64,000 nt of DNA from Sphaerisporangium viridialbum (GCF_049674955.1 NZ_CP187232.1:558001-622000), one strand, 5' to 3'. Positions 45,650-54,764 are shown, counted from the first letter of the stretch. Numbers and translations: made by a program. Notes: generated from the sequence alone by a model not told the origin.

Positions 45650-45826
45650 AGAAGCCAGTAGCGCTCCTCCCAGCCCGGGGCTAGGGCCGGTACGGACTTC
45701 GGATCTTCAAACGGTTGAATCTTCGGATCCACAAGATGGCTCCGTATAGGCGAAGGAGCTTGCAGTGCACAAATCTCATGCAGTACCGCCACCCGCCCGC
45801 ACTGTGGCGACCGGCTCGGCAGTGAC

Positions 45827-46705
45827 TCACCCCGGCTCCGGCAGGCTCATCGACGCGAGCCTGGCCGGGTCGGTCACGACCGTGATGCCGGCGATCCGGC
45901 CGTCGACGATGGTGAACGCGATGACCGAGAGTGGGGTGCCGTCCTCGCGCCACGATACGAACCCGGGAAGGCCGTTGACGAGCACCGCTCGCCCTCGTGC
46001 GGCTGCGCCGGCGGACAACTGCGCGCCAGCGGCGACCTTGGTGGCGCCGAGGGTGACGACCACACCGTTGGGGGTGCCGACGGTCAGCTTCACCTCGGGG
46101 TCGAGTACGCGCAGCAGCCCTTCGAAGTCGCCGCGGCGAGCTGCCGCCAGGTAGGCCTGGACGACCTGTCGCTGCTCCCGTCCGGTGGCCGTCGGCCGCT
46201 CGGTCGCCTGCACCTTCCTGCGGGCGCGGCTGGCGAGCATCTTGGTGGCGTCGGTGGACTTGCCGAGGATCTGGCCGATCTCGTCGAACGGCACCGCGAA
46301 CAGGTCGTGCAGCACGAACGCCAGTCGCTCGCTCGGCCCGAGCGATTCGAGGACGACGAGGAGCGCGAGCCCGACCGAGTCAGCGAGCGCCACCTCGTCC
46401 TCTAGCGCAGGGCTGTCGTCGACCGTCACGACGAGCTCGGACAGCCGGTCGTCGTAGGACGCCTCAGGGTGGGCTTGGCGTGATCGCAGGACATCGAGGC
46501 TGATCCGGCCGACCACTGTGGTCAGCCAGCCGGCGAAGTTGTGGATGGTCGCCGTGTCCTGGCGGGAGAGCCGCAGCCAGGCCTCCTGGACCACGTCCTC
46601 GGCGTCGGCGTGCGATCCGAGCATGCGGTAGGCGACCGCGCGCAGCCGGTCGCGCTGGGCCTCGAACGCCTCGGCCACCGGGTCCGTCGGGCTGGTGTCG
46701 GACAT
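45827..46705 (-). CDS. ECF41-like sigma factor with C-terminal SnoaL-like domain
   Basis: A 292-residue ECF sigma factor. Region 2 (QRDRLRAVAYRMLGSHADAE, DVVQEAWLRL) and region 4 (LGPSERLAFVLHDLFAVPFD, EIGQILGKSTDATKMLASRAR) are followed by a SnoaL-like domain (about 175-285) as in ECF41/SigJ proteins, where the extension tunes activity in place of an anti-sigma factor. The divergent gene encodes a carboxymuconolactone decarboxylase, the usual ECF41 partner, and has a matching promoter. Confidence 0.88.
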   Translation of the reverse strand: MSDTSPTDPVAEAFEAQRDRLRAVAYRMLGSHADAEDVVQEAWLRLSRQDTATIHNFAGWLTTVVGRISLDVLRSRQAHPEASYDDRLSELVVTVDDSPALEDEVALADSVGLALLVVLESLGPSERLAFVLHDLFAVPFDEIGQILGKSTDATKMLASRARRKVQATERPTATGREQRQVVQAYLAAARRGDFEGLLRVLDPEVKLTVGTPNGVVVTLGATKVAAGAQLSAGAAARGRAVLVNGLPGFVSWREDGTPLSVIAFTIVDGRIAGITVVTDPARLASMSLPEPG

Positions 46706-46707
46706 GT

Positions 46708-46734
46708 TGTTACCTTCCTCGGATCTGCTCCGTC
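46708..46734 (+). promoter_or_regulatory. ECF41-type promoter before the carboxymuconolactone decarboxylase gene
   Basis: TGTTACC (46708-46714) and CGTC (46731-46734) are separated by 16 nt. As I recall it, the published ECF41 target promoter is TGTCACA-N16-CGTC, so the -10 and spacing match and the -35 differs at two positions. It points at the downstream decarboxylase gene. Confidence 0.6.
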
Positions 46735-46788
46735 ATGGGTGATGACGAGCCCGGATGGGCGCAGGTAACCGATGAAGGGGCAAGGCCC

Positions 46789-47238
46789 ATGGAAGCACGT
46801 ATGAAGAGCAAGGCGAACGCCGACGTGATGACGGCGATCCAGCACTTGTACAAGGCGATTCACGCCAGCGGCGTCGACCCGCGCGTACTCGGACTGGTCC
46901 ACCTGCGGGCCAGCCAGATCAACGGCTGCAGCCCATGCGTGTTCGCCGGGATCGAGTCGGCCAAGAAGCACGGAGAGACCGACGAGCGGCTGCACAACGT
47001 GGTCGCCTGGCGCGAGGCGCCGTTCTTCACCGAGGCGGAGCGGGCAGCGCTCGCGCTGACCGAGGCCGCCACCCGGATCCAGGACGGCGCGCCGGGCGTG
47101 ACCGACGAGATCTGGGCCGCCGCCGCAGCCCACTTCGACGACAAGCAGCTGTCCGCGCTCAACCTGGAGATCGCGCTGACCAACTTCTTCAACCGGATCA
47201 ACCGCACGATTCGGGAGCAGGCCGGCAAGACCTGGTGA
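46789..47238 (+). CDS. Carboxymuconolactone decarboxylase/AhpD-like protein
   Basis: A 149-residue helical protein with the AhpD-type redox motif NGCSPCVFAGIESAKKHGE (CxxC and a following His), typical of alkylhydroperoxidase-like members. Preceded by AAGGGG; ATG 46789 chosen, ATG 46801 possible. Divergent from the ECF41-like sigma gene and probably its main target. A 12-bp hairpin follows the stop. Confidence 0.88.
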   Translation: MEARMKSKANADVMTAIQHLYKAIHASGVDPRVLGLVHLRASQINGCSPCVFAGIESAKKHGETDERLHNVVAWREAPFFTEAERAALALTEAATRIQDGAPGVTDEIWAAAAAHFDDKQLSALNLEIALTNFFNRINRTIREQAGKTW

Positions 47239-47245
47239 GCTGGGC

Positions 47246-47297
47246 GGGGCGTCATCCATCCGGAGGCCGCGCCTCCCGAGGCAAGGGATGACGCCCC
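47246..47297 (+). terminator. Strong hairpin after the decarboxylase gene
   Basis: GGGGCGTCATCC (47246-47257) pairs perfectly with GGATGACGCCCC (47286-47297), and the loop holds a second stem (GGAGGC/GCCTCC). No T-run, as is common for actinobacterial terminators. The stretch 47298-47626 has no gene I can support. Confidence 0.65.
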
Positions 47298-47626
47298 GAT
47301 GGCAAGAGGTCGAAGGCATGAACCCCTGTACGGAATGGAGACCAGGGGATTTGCCTCCGTGGCACTGAGTGATCCAGCCCCCCGTAGCCTGGACTGGCAG
47401 CTGGTTGTCTGATTTGGCTCGTATTGGTCGTCCAGGCTGTCCGGAGCTGGGAGCGAGATGAGCCCTGGCCTGCGGCTACGAGCTTGCCGAGGTTTCTCTC
47501 GGCGCTGTCCGCTCCTGGGCTGCTTCAGTAGCAGGAGGTCCAGCCATAGGGCCGAGCCGAGCGGAAAGACCGTCAAGATCGTTGGGGCTGATGTCCTTGG
47601 GCCGCCAAGGCGGCTGCCCGAGTGAG

Positions 47627-47655
47627 GGGCCCGCCGGAGCGCGGCCGGCGGGCCC
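47627..47655 (-). terminator. Hairpin terminator of the AA10 gene
   Basis: A perfect 11-bp stem (GGGCCCGCCGG 47627-47637, CCGGCGGGCCC 47645-47655) with a 7-nt loop lies 21 nt past the stop of the minus-strand gene. Confidence 0.7.
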
Positions 47656-47676
47656 GGTGTGAGGATCAGGGCAGGA

Positions 47677-48348
47677 TCAGCCCACGAAGTTCACGTCGCT
47701 GCACATGAAGAACGTCTGGTCCATGTGCGAGGCCTGCCAGATCATGTAGACCACGGCGCGGCCGCTGCGCCCCGAGGTGCTCAGGTTGACCGAGTAGTAC
47801 TGGCCGGGGCTGTACTTCCCGGTCTTGGTGAGCAATTGCAGATCGTTCCAGGTGAGTGCCTGACGGGTGGGGTCGAAACCCTGACGGGTGACGTAGACGA
47901 GGAGATAGTCGGCGCCGTGGCCGGCCTGGTCCCACAGCTTGACGGCGAAGTTGTTGCGGATGTCTTTCGCCTTCCACGCGCCGGGTACGTCCAGCGCGTT
48001 GTAGCGGCCGTTCTCGGCGTGTCCGCCGCTGCACAGCTGGCCGTTCGGGATCGCGGCCTGGAAGTTGCCGCCGAGGTACATGCGGTAGAGCCCGTTCCAG
48101 TTCCACATGGCCGTCGTGTCGGCCTGCCACGCCTGCCAGCACATGGGATCCTGCTGCGCCATGGCCGGGTTCTGGAAGTCGCTCCCCCAGCGCAGCCAGC
48201 AGCCGTAGTGGCGGGAGGCCGGGTCCACAAGCGAGCCGTGAGCGGAGGCGGCGCCGGCCCAGGTCACCAGGCAGGCCACTATGGCGGTCAGCAGAGCCGT
48301 GGTACGGACGGCCCAGCGACGGGCCCGGACATGAGGATGTGAATGCAC
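47677..48348 (-). CDS. AA10 lytic polysaccharide monooxygenase (chitin/cellulose-active)
   Basis: A 223-residue secreted copper enzyme. The signal peptide ends AGAASA, and the mature protein begins with the essential His (HGSLVDPASRHYGCW) that forms the copper histidine brace. The second His is in DQAGHGADYLLVYVTRQGFD. The C-terminal IWQASHMDQTFFMCSDVNF is typical of AA10. Single-domain, no carbohydrate-binding module. GTG 48348 with GGAGA upstream. Confidence 0.9.
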   Translation of the reverse strand: MHSHPHVRARRWAVRTTALLTAIVACLVTWAGAASAHGSLVDPASRHYGCWLRWGSDFQNPAMAQQDPMCWQAWQADTTAMWNWNGLYRMYLGGNFQAAIPNGQLCSGGHAENGRYNALDVPGAWKAKDIRNNFAVKLWDQAGHGADYLLVYVTRQGFDPTRQALTWNDLQLLTKTGKYSPGQYYSVNLSTSGRSGRAVVYMIWQASHMDQTFFMCSDVNFVG

Positions 48349-49046
48349 GTTGGGTCTCCGATCTTCCGCGTGATCCGAGTTGCAGGAGCGCTCCCAAATG
48401 CGTCGCCGCGACAGTAACTGACCAGACTTAGTTTGGATAATTCACCAACAAAGTCAGAGCGGCTCCATACTGGGTCCAACATGATCGAAGTGGCGATGAC
48501 CTGGCCATTCAACGGGCATGGTAGGCATCGCGATGGCTGCCCAACCCTGTACCTTTCAGACCTGACCGGCATCCGGTCAGGTGAAGGGCCTGCCGGCCGC
48601 CGGCGACGCCCGACCCATCGGCCCACCCTGACGTAAAGGGCGGGCCCTGGTGGGAAATGGCCTTCGCTGCGCTCGGACAGTGCCTTGTCTGGGCTCCGGC
48701 TCAATCCTGGCCGCCGAGACCGAAACTCCGTGCCGGAGACGGTGACGGGCGCCGTCGGAGACCGCCGAGTCCACACCACCCACGTCAGAATCAGTGCAGC
48801 GTCGGGCTGCCCTGGACCTTGGCGGAGCCGTTGTAGACGCCATGGGCGTAGTGGAGCCAGGCGGCCAGCAGTTCACGGTCGATCAGTGCCTGAACCGGAC
48901 GGGCTGAGGAAGTGCGGAAGCCATCGAGACTGGTCCACGCGGTGACGACGGGCGAGTGTCAGGGTGTCGCCGACCCCGTACCATCGGAGATCCTTCGGAC
49001 TGAGGACGTCCAGGTCGGCCGGCGCGGGCCGACCTGGACGTCATGA
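48349..49046. other. 698-nt gap between AA10 and katG; one possible gene remnant
   Basis: No intact gene is convincing. On the minus strand a stop-to-stop frame (about 48955 down to 48791) encodes VQALIDRELLAAWLHYAHGV, then YNGSAKVQGSPTLH-stop. It looks like the C-terminal end of a secreted protein whose front part is lost. The left part should hold the AA10 promoter (AT-rich around 48420-48450), but I cannot assign -35/-10 with confidence. Confidence 0.35.
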
Positions 49047-51278
49047 TCAGACGAGGTCGAACCGGTCGAGGTTCATCACCTTGTCCCACGCCGCGACGAA
49101 TTCGTTCACGAACTTCTCCTTCGCGTCGTCGCTCGCGTAGACCTCCGCGAGCGCGCGCAGCTCGGAGTTCGACCCGAAGACGAGGTCGGCACGGCTGCCG
49201 GTCCACTTGACCTCGCCCGTGGCGGCGTCGCGACCCTCGAACGTGTTCGCGTCCTCGGACGTCGCCTTCCAAGTCGTGCCCAGGTCGAGCAGGTTGACGA
49301 AGAAGTCGTTGGTCAGAGACCCGGGGGTCGTGGTGAAGACACCGAGCGGCGACTGCTGGTAGTTCGCGCCCAGGACGCGGAGGCCACCGACGAGGACCGT
49401 CATCTCGGGGGCGCTCAGGCTCAGCAGGTTCGCCCGGTCGATCAGCAGGTACTCAGCCGGCAGCCGGTTGCCCTTCCCGAGGTAGTTGCGGAACCCGTCG
49501 GCGGTCGGCTCGAGCGCGGCGAACGACTCCACGTCGGTCTGCTCCTGCGACACGTCCGCGCGGCCCGGCGTGAAGGGGACCTTGACGTCGAAGCCGGCGT
49601 CCTTGGCGGCCTGCTCGACGGCCGCACCACCAGCGAGCACGATCAGGTCGGCGAGCGAGACCTGCTTGCCGCCGGTCTGCGCGGCGTTGAAGGCCTCCTG
49701 GATCCCCTCCAGGGTGCGCAGCACCGTCGCCAGCTGGTCAGGGGCGTTGACCTCCCACCCGTTCTGCGGCTCAAGGCGGATGCGCGCACCGTTGGCGCCG
49801 CCGCGCTTGTCGCTGCCACGGAAGGACGAGGCCGACGCCCACGCGGTGGACACGAGCTGGGACACCGACAGGCCCGAGGCGAGGATCCGGCCCTTGAGGG
49901 AGGCGATGTCCTCAGCGTCGACGAGTTCGTGCGTCACCGCGGGGAGGGGGTCCTGCCACAGCAGCGTCTCGGTCGGGACCTCCGGGCCGAGGTAGCGCAC
50001 GATCGGACCCATGTCGCGGTGGGTCAGCTTGTACCACGCCCGGGCGAAGGCGTCCGCGAACTCGTCGGGGTTGTCGAGGAAGCGTCGCGAGATCTGCTCG
50101 TAGACCGGGTCCACGCGGAGCGCGAGGTCGGTCGTCAGCATCGTCGGCGCGTGGCTCTTCGACGGGTCGTGGGCGTCGGGGACGGTACCCGCCCCGGCGC
50201 CGTCCTTCGGCTTCCACTGGTGCGCGCCGGCGGGGCTCTTGCTCAGCTCCCACTCGTAGCCGAACAGGATCTCGAAGAAGCTGTTGTCCCACGTCACCGG
50301 GGTGTTCGTCCACGCACCCTCGAGACCGCTGGTGATCGTGTCGCCGCCCTTGCCGGTGCCATAGGTGTTCTTCCAGCCGAGGCCCTGCTCCTCGATCGGG
50401 GCAGCCTCGGGATCGGCGCCGACGTGATCCGCCGGGCCCGCACCGTGGGTCTTGCCGAAGGTGTGACCGCCCGCGATCAGGGCGACCGTCTCCTCGTCGT
50501 TCATCGCCATCCGGCGGAACGTCTCACGGATGTCGCGGGCCGAGGCGAGCGGGTCCGGGTTGCCGTTCGGGCCCTCCGGGTTGACATAGATCAGGCCCAT
50601 CTGGACCGCGGCGAGGGGGTTCTCAAGCTCCCGGTCGCCGGTGTAGCGCTCATCGCCGAGCCAGGTGGACTCGGGACCCCAGTAGACGTCCTCGTCGGGC
50701 TCCCAGACGTCCTCACGACCGCCGGCGAAGCCGAAGGTCTTGAAGCCCATCGACTCCAGGGCGACGTTGCCGGCGAGGATCATGAGGTCGCCCCACGAGA
50801 GCTTCTGGCCGTACTTCTTCTTGACCGGCCACAGCAGGCGGCGGGCCTTGTCGAGGTTCCCGTTGTCCGGCCAGCTGTTGAGGGGGGCGAAGCGCTGCTG
50901 GCCGGCCCCGGCGCCGCCGCGGCCGTCGCTGATCCGATAGGTGCCCGCGCTGTGCCACGCCATCCGAATGATGAACGGCCCGTAGTTGCCGTAGTCGGCC
51001 GGCCACCAGTCCTGCGAGGTCGTCAGCACCTCCGCGATGTCCCGCTTCACGGCCGCGAGGTCGAGGGCCTTGAACGCCTCGGCGTAGTTGAACTCCTCGC
51101 CGAGGGGGTTGGCCACGGCGGGGTTCTTGGCGAGGATCTTCAGGTTGAGCCGCTCCTGCCACCACTGGCGGTTCCCGCCACCCTGGGTCGGGTGCGGGGC
51201 GCGCTCGTGCGCGACCGGGCAGCCACCTCCGCCCTCCGTCTTCGCGTCTACGACGATTGCATCATGGTTCTCGGACAT
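49047..51278 (-). CDS. katG: Catalase-peroxidase KatG
   Basis: A 743-residue bifunctional haem enzyme. The N-terminal peroxidase domain has the distal motif RMAWHSAGTYR (Arg, Trp, His), the Tyr (GLIYVNPEGP) and Met (FRRMAMNDEE) that with the Trp form the Met-Tyr-Trp crosslink, and the proximal His in IAGGHTFGKTHGAGP. The C-terminal domain is the usual inactive duplicate. It lies 33 nt downstream of furA, one operon. Normal length. Confidence 0.96.
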   Translation of the reverse strand: MSENHDAIVVDAKTEGGGGCPVAHERAPHPTQGGGNRQWWQERLNLKILAKNPAVANPLGEEFNYAEAFKALDLAAVKRDIAEVLTTSQDWWPADYGNYGPFIIRMAWHSAGTYRISDGRGGAGAGQQRFAPLNSWPDNGNLDKARRLLWPVKKKYGQKLSWGDLMILAGNVALESMGFKTFGFAGGREDVWEPDEDVYWGPESTWLGDERYTGDRELENPLAAVQMGLIYVNPEGPNGNPDPLASARDIRETFRRMAMNDEETVALIAGGHTFGKTHGAGPADHVGADPEAAPIEEQGLGWKNTYGTGKGGDTITSGLEGAWTNTPVTWDNSFFEILFGYEWELSKSPAGAHQWKPKDGAGAGTVPDAHDPSKSHAPTMLTTDLALRVDPVYEQISRRFLDNPDEFADAFARAWYKLTHRDMGPIVRYLGPEVPTETLLWQDPLPAVTHELVDAEDIASLKGRILASGLSVSQLVSTAWASASSFRGSDKRGGANGARIRLEPQNGWEVNAPDQLATVLRTLEGIQEAFNAAQTGGKQVSLADLIVLAGGAAVEQAAKDAGFDVKVPFTPGRADVSQEQTDVESFAALEPTADGFRNYLGKGNRLPAEYLLIDRANLLSLSAPEMTVLVGGLRVLGANYQQSPLGVFTTTPGSLTNDFFVNLLDLGTTWKATSEDANTFEGRDAATGEVKWTGSRADLVFGSNSELRALAEVYASDDAKEKFVNEFVAAWDKVMNLDRFDLV

Positions 51279-51311
51279 GGGAATCCTTCCGGACTAGGCG
51301 GATCACAGTGC

Positions 51312-51749
51312 TCAGGAACTGCGGGAGGTGGAACAGTCGAGGCATAGGCCCCAGTAGATGACCTCGGCCTCGTCGATCGAGAAGCCGTGGTGGTCGGACG
51401 CGGTCAGGCAGGGCGCATCGCCGACCGCGCAGTCGACGTCGGCGACGGCACCGCACGACCGGCACACGATGTGGTGGTGGTTGTCCCCGACGCGTCCCTC
51501 GAACCGGGCCGGGCTGCCGGCCGGCTCGATGCGGCGTACGAGTCCCGCCGCGGTGAGCGCGTGGAGGGCCTCATACACGGCTTGAAGGGAGATATGGCCT
51601 ACGCGATCGCGCACCCCGGAGGCGATCGCCTCGACGCCGAGGTGGTCACCGCCCCGGACGGTCTCGAGCAGTGCGACGCGGGCGGCCGTCACTCGCAGGC
51701 CTGCCCCGCGCAGCTCCTCGGCGGTGGTCGGAGTCTTGGGTGCGGTCAC
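51312..51749 (-). CDS. furA: Fur-family redox regulator of katG (FurA/CatR type)
   Basis: A 145-residue Fur-fold repressor. Winged helix about 10-85 (RVTAARVALLETV, ISLQAVYEALHALTAAGLV). The structural zinc site has two CxxC motifs (CRSCGA and CLDC), with the metal-sensing region DNHHHIVC. Regulators of this group sit directly before katG and repress it until oxidised. The start is a GTG with no ribosome binding site: a leaderless promoter ends 7 nt before it. Confidence 0.92.
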   Translation of the reverse strand: MTAPKTPTTAEELRGAGLRVTAARVALLETVRGGDHLGVEAIASGVRDRVGHISLQAVYEALHALTAAGLVRRIEPAGSPARFEGRVGDNHHHIVCRSCGAVADVDCAVGDAPCLTASDHHGFSIDEAEVIYWGLCLDCSTSRSS

Positions 51750-51756
51750 GGCGCCA

Positions 51757-51786
51757 AACCTATCTACATAAACACGAGCTACTCAA
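51757..51786 (-). promoter_or_regulatory. Leaderless promoter of furA-katG
   Basis: On the minus strand TTGAGT (51786-51781) and TAGGTT (51762-51757) are 18 nt apart. The -10 ends 7 nt before the GTG at 51749. The surrounding AT-rich bases (51757-51800) are where a FurA operator is expected; I see no clear palindrome. Confidence 0.6.
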
Positions 51787-51901
51787 GACAACGAATGGCC
51801 CAAGTTTAGTGCCGCGTCAGGCGACGTCTGCCCTGTTGCGGCGTGACGCGCCGTCCGGATAGTGATCTTGGGGGCGCATCACCATCGGCGAAGCCTGACC
51901 C

Positions 51902-52156
51902 TCACCCTTGGGCCGTATGGCGGATCCCCGCGACCTCTTGGCGAAGGTCCGGGTGGAGGTCGCGGTTGTCGTAGGTGTCCCGGGCGGCGGTGACCTTCTC
52001 GATGTGCGTCTCGGCCCAGTCCTTGATGGCCTGCATGACGGGGAGCAGGGTGACGCCCAACGAGGTGAGCGAGTAGTCGACGCGTACCGGGACAGAGGGT
52101 GTGATCGACCGGGACACCAACCCGTCGCGTTCCAGGGTGCGCAGGGTCTGGGCGAG
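51902..52156 (-). pseudogene. HxlR-family regulator, N-terminally truncated
   Basis: The frame encodes LAQTLRTLERDGLVSRSITP, then VPVRVDYSLTSLGVTLLPVM and a C-terminal helix: the second half of an HxlR winged helix. The first half (normally about 45 residues up to GVSxKMLT) is missing. The preceding frame (52157-52216) is unrelated. Probably a dead gene that once controlled the DUF899 neighbour. Confidence 0.65.
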
Positions 52157-52278
52157 TCCCACAAGGATTATCTCCAGGAACGTGACCAACCATCTCAAGC
52201 CACGTTTAGGCCGCATGCGCTGTCAGACGATCGCCTGCGACAAAGGTTCCATGAGCGCCGACGGCTCTCGCGGCTCGT

Positions 52279-52908
52279 CTATCCGTATGTGGGGTGCTGG
52301 GGCCAGCCGGGGGGTGAGTCCTCCCAGTCTTCCTGCCGGCCGTAGGGGGTGAGATCGAGGATGCTGTTGACGAAGACGAGCCGGTCGACGCCGCGTGCGG
52401 TGGTGTTGTACGTCCGGTAGACGTCCTCGCCGTCGCGCAGGAACACACTCAGCATGAAGCCGCGACCGGCGCCGCAGTCGTCCGCGAACGACGTGCCGTG
52501 CGATGAAACGAAAGGCATGGTCCAGCCCATGCGGGCCTTGTACGCCTCGATCTGGGCGAGCGGCATGGTCGACACGGTCACCCACGTGACCCCGCGGTCG
52601 CCCAGCAGGGCCGGCCCGGCAGAGGGGACGCCGTTCGTGAACCAGGTGCAGCCCGGGCAGTAGTGGTCCGGCCCGATGTTCATGAACTGGTAGACGACCA
52701 GCTGCCCCCGGCCCTCGAACAGCTCCAGGAGGGTCTTCGTGCCGGTCGGCGTGTCGAACGCGTACCCGTTGTCGAACTTGACCATCGGGAGGCGGCGGCG
52801 CCGCGCGGCGATCGCGTCGAGCGCGCGGGTGGCTTCCTTCTCGGCCTTGAGCAGCTCATCGCGGGCCTGCTGCCATTCCTCGGCCGTGACGATGTTGGGT
52901 TTCTCCAT
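52279..52908 (-). CDS. DUF899 family thioredoxin-like protein
   Basis: A 209-residue protein with the DUF899 features LLELFEGRGQLVVYQFMN, DHYCPGCTWFTNG (a CxxC at the thioredoxin active-site position) and a C-terminal DLTPYGRQEDWEDSPPGWPQ. Predicted redox protein of the cytoplasm, exact role unknown. The flanking HxlR fragment fits a redox-responsive locus. Confidence 0.85.
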   Translation of the reverse strand: MEKPNIVTAEEWQQARDELLKAEKEATRALDAIAARRRRLPMVKFDNGYAFDTPTGTKTLLELFEGRGQLVVYQFMNIGPDHYCPGCTWFTNGVPSAGPALLGDRGVTWVTVSTMPLAQIEAYKARMGWTMPFVSSHGTSFADDCGAGRGFMLSVFLRDGEDVYRTYNTTARGVDRLVFVNSILDLTPYGRQEDWEDSPPGWPQHPTYG

Positions 52909-53004
52909 CCGCCGATTGTGTCCGCCAGCACCGACAAAATCCCGGCGGCCTCACGAACCTTCCGCCCGGCCACTCGCTATGAGGAGCGCGGAGAAGCCCG
53001 CGGT

Positions 53005-53928
53005 TCAGGACGCGCCCACCTGGACATCCAGGAACACCGGGCGCTTGGCCGGGAACAGTGATCGGCCCTGCGCGTCGGTCATCTTCCAGTAGATGCGGCA
53101 GTTCACGGGTTTGTTCGGAGCCTGCACGCGCACCGCGATGTCCACGGTCTGGCCAGGCGCCGTCGGCGGTACGCTCACCGCTTCCGGTGATCGGCATGGC
53201 GCGGTGTTGATGCGAGCCAGACGCCTGCCCTCCCAGGGCATCGTCCCGGTGTTGCGAATCCTCCATACTTTCTTGAACGATGAGCCCTGTCGTACTTTCG
53301 AGCCGTCCGGGTACGTTATGTCACCCACGAATTCAGAGTCATCTCTGGCAATCGTGCTCGCTGCCGGCGGTGCTGGCGGATCACCTTGGTCCACGGTCGT
53401 CGCCAGATGAAGGAACCTCAGGCCGGCCATGATGATCGCGGCCAAGGCCATGACGCCGACGATGGCAAGGCTTCGCCGAGCGGGTCTCGGCGCAGGCGCG
53501 GGAACCGTCACCACGTCGGCTGTGGCGGCCGGCAGCGCATGTACGGGCAGGTCGCCGGCCGCCGCTCCATCGGATGCGTCCTCGACAGCGCCGGTGCCTG
53601 CGGAACAGGCCGCCTTCGTGCGCTCCCAGAGCTCCCGCCACTCGCGTTCGGCCTCCTCGGGATCACGCCCAAGCCGATGGACCGCGAGGACCCGTACGAA
53701 CTCCCAAGTCGTCTCCCAACTCGGCAACTTCCGCCCCTGGGCGGCGCTGGCCAGCGACGACTTCGACGCCGCCGCGCCGAGCCGGGAGGACATCTCGGCG
53801 TACGAGGGGTCGCCCGCCTCCTCCTTCAGCCGTAGGAGGCGGTCGGCGAAGGCCCCCACCGCACCCGAATCCGGATCAGGCCGTACCGGCTGCCGCCCCC
53901 GACGCTTCCCACGATCCTGAGCCTGCAC
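53005..53928 (-). CDS. HTH-TM-NBR1-Ig-like domain protein
   Basis: A 307-residue protein. Residues 24-105 form a helix-turn-helix region of the actinobacterial type (FADRLLRLKEEAGDPSYAEM, LPSWETTWEFVRVL). One membrane helix (about 153-172) follows an Ala/Pro-rich linker. The outside part (about 195-305) is an NBR1-type Ig-like domain (VRQGSSFKKVWRIRNTGTMP then W). Intracellular DNA binding joined to an extracellular Ig domain suggests one-component signalling across the membrane. The last 60 nt recur at 57294. Confidence 0.8.
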   Translation of the reverse strand: MQAQDRGKRRGRQPVRPDPDSGAVGAFADRLLRLKEEAGDPSYAEMSSRLGAAASKSSLASAAQGRKLPSWETTWEFVRVLAVHRLGRDPEEAEREWRELWERTKAACSAGTGAVEDASDGAAAGDLPVHALPAATADVVTVPAPAPRPARRSLAIVGVMALAAIIMAGLRFLHLATTVDQGDPPAPPAASTIARDDSEFVGDITYPDGSKVRQGSSFKKVWRIRNTGTMPWEGRRLARINTAPCRSPEAVSVPPTAPGQTVDIAVRVQAPNKPVNCRIYWKMTDAQGRSLFPAKRPVFLDVQVGAS

Positions 53929-54295
53929 CTCGGCCCCACTTCCCCCGGCTACCTGTCAGCGCATCCAAATTATCCGACGACACGGTAAGCGATCAGTGAA
54001 GGGCTCCGCCTCGACCTTCCGCGAGACGCGTCGGCGCTGGGCCCGGGTCTCCGCGTCGCCGCAGGTCGACGCTCAGGTCAGATTTGTCCAATGTCCAGCT
54101 TCCCCGCTCGGGCGAACCTTGGACAAAGATCGCTAGGGTGGCCCGCCCTTCTGATGGCACTGTGGCGGAAACCCCTGACGTCGATCACTGGAGGCGTCAC
54201 CTCCGCCACCGACGCCGCTCAGCGCGCCGGGTCCCGGCGGGACGGATACCTCGCCTCGGCGAGGTGACCGGATGACACCAGAAAAGGAGATCTGC
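53929..54295. promoter_or_regulatory. Divergent intergenic region with two inverted repeats
   Basis: No gene is supportable. TTTGTCCAA (54083-54091) and TTGGACAAA (54119-54127) form a perfect 9-bp inverted repeat 36 bp apart. ACCTCGCC-TC-GGCGAGGT (54248-54265) is a perfect hairpin or operator 30 nt before the small secreted protein. Confidence 0.4.
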
Positions 54296-54640
54296 ATGTC
54301 CATGAACTCTCGTGGGGCAAGCCTGCGCACCCGAGTCGCCTCCGTTGCCGTCGCCTCCGTCGTCGCCGCCGGTCTCGGCGTCGGCGTTGGCGCCGCTCCG
54401 GCTTCGGCGGCCGTGCACCGCGGCGTCTCCGGCTGCTTCTCCTGGTCCTGGGGAGACGGCAACGTCTCAGTGACGGTGTACTGGCACAACCGGTGCACCA
54501 CCAAGCACAAGCTGAACATCAAGTACAGCCTCGGCTGGACGACCAAGAAATACACGGCGGTGGTCGGCGCCAATGGAAAGGGCCACAAGAAGTTCCAGAC
54601 CGCTTCGATCGTGTCGATTACCGACGGGGGCCGCGCCTAG
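54296..54640 (+). CDS. Small secreted cysteine-pair protein
   Basis: A 114-residue protein with a clear signal peptide (basic start, hydrophobic core SVAVASVVAAGLGVGVGA, cleavage after ASA near residue 38). The mature part of about 76 residues is Lys/Trp/Tyr-rich with two cysteines (SGCFSWSW, NRCTTKH) probably forming a disulfide. ATG 54296 has AAGGAG (54284-54289). Not recognised. Small basic secreted proteins of this type may be antimicrobial or wall-associated. Confidence 0.7.
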   Translation: MSMNSRGASLRTRVASVAVASVVAAGLGVGVGAAPASAAVHRGVSGCFSWSWGDGNVSVTVYWHNRCTTKHKLNIKYSLGWTTKKYTAVVGANGKGHKKFQTASIVSITDGGRA

Positions 54641-54764
54641 CCGACTACGGCTGGCATCGAGGGGTGCGGCGCGGCCACGCGCCGCACCCCTGCGTTAAGG
54701 AACACGATCGAGTGTCGCCGGGAAAACGGCCGGAGAGGTCGGCGCTGCGCGTACGTTGGGTTCG

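Noticed and set aside
47298..47626. Transposase remnant in the gap before the AA10 gene
   Set aside because: Minus-strand frames look superficially protein-like but none matches a family I can name.
48425..48445. DasR-type operator before the AA10 gene
   Set aside because: The ACCAGAC bases there form only a half site; the full DasR palindrome (ACTGGTCTAGACCAGT type) is not present.
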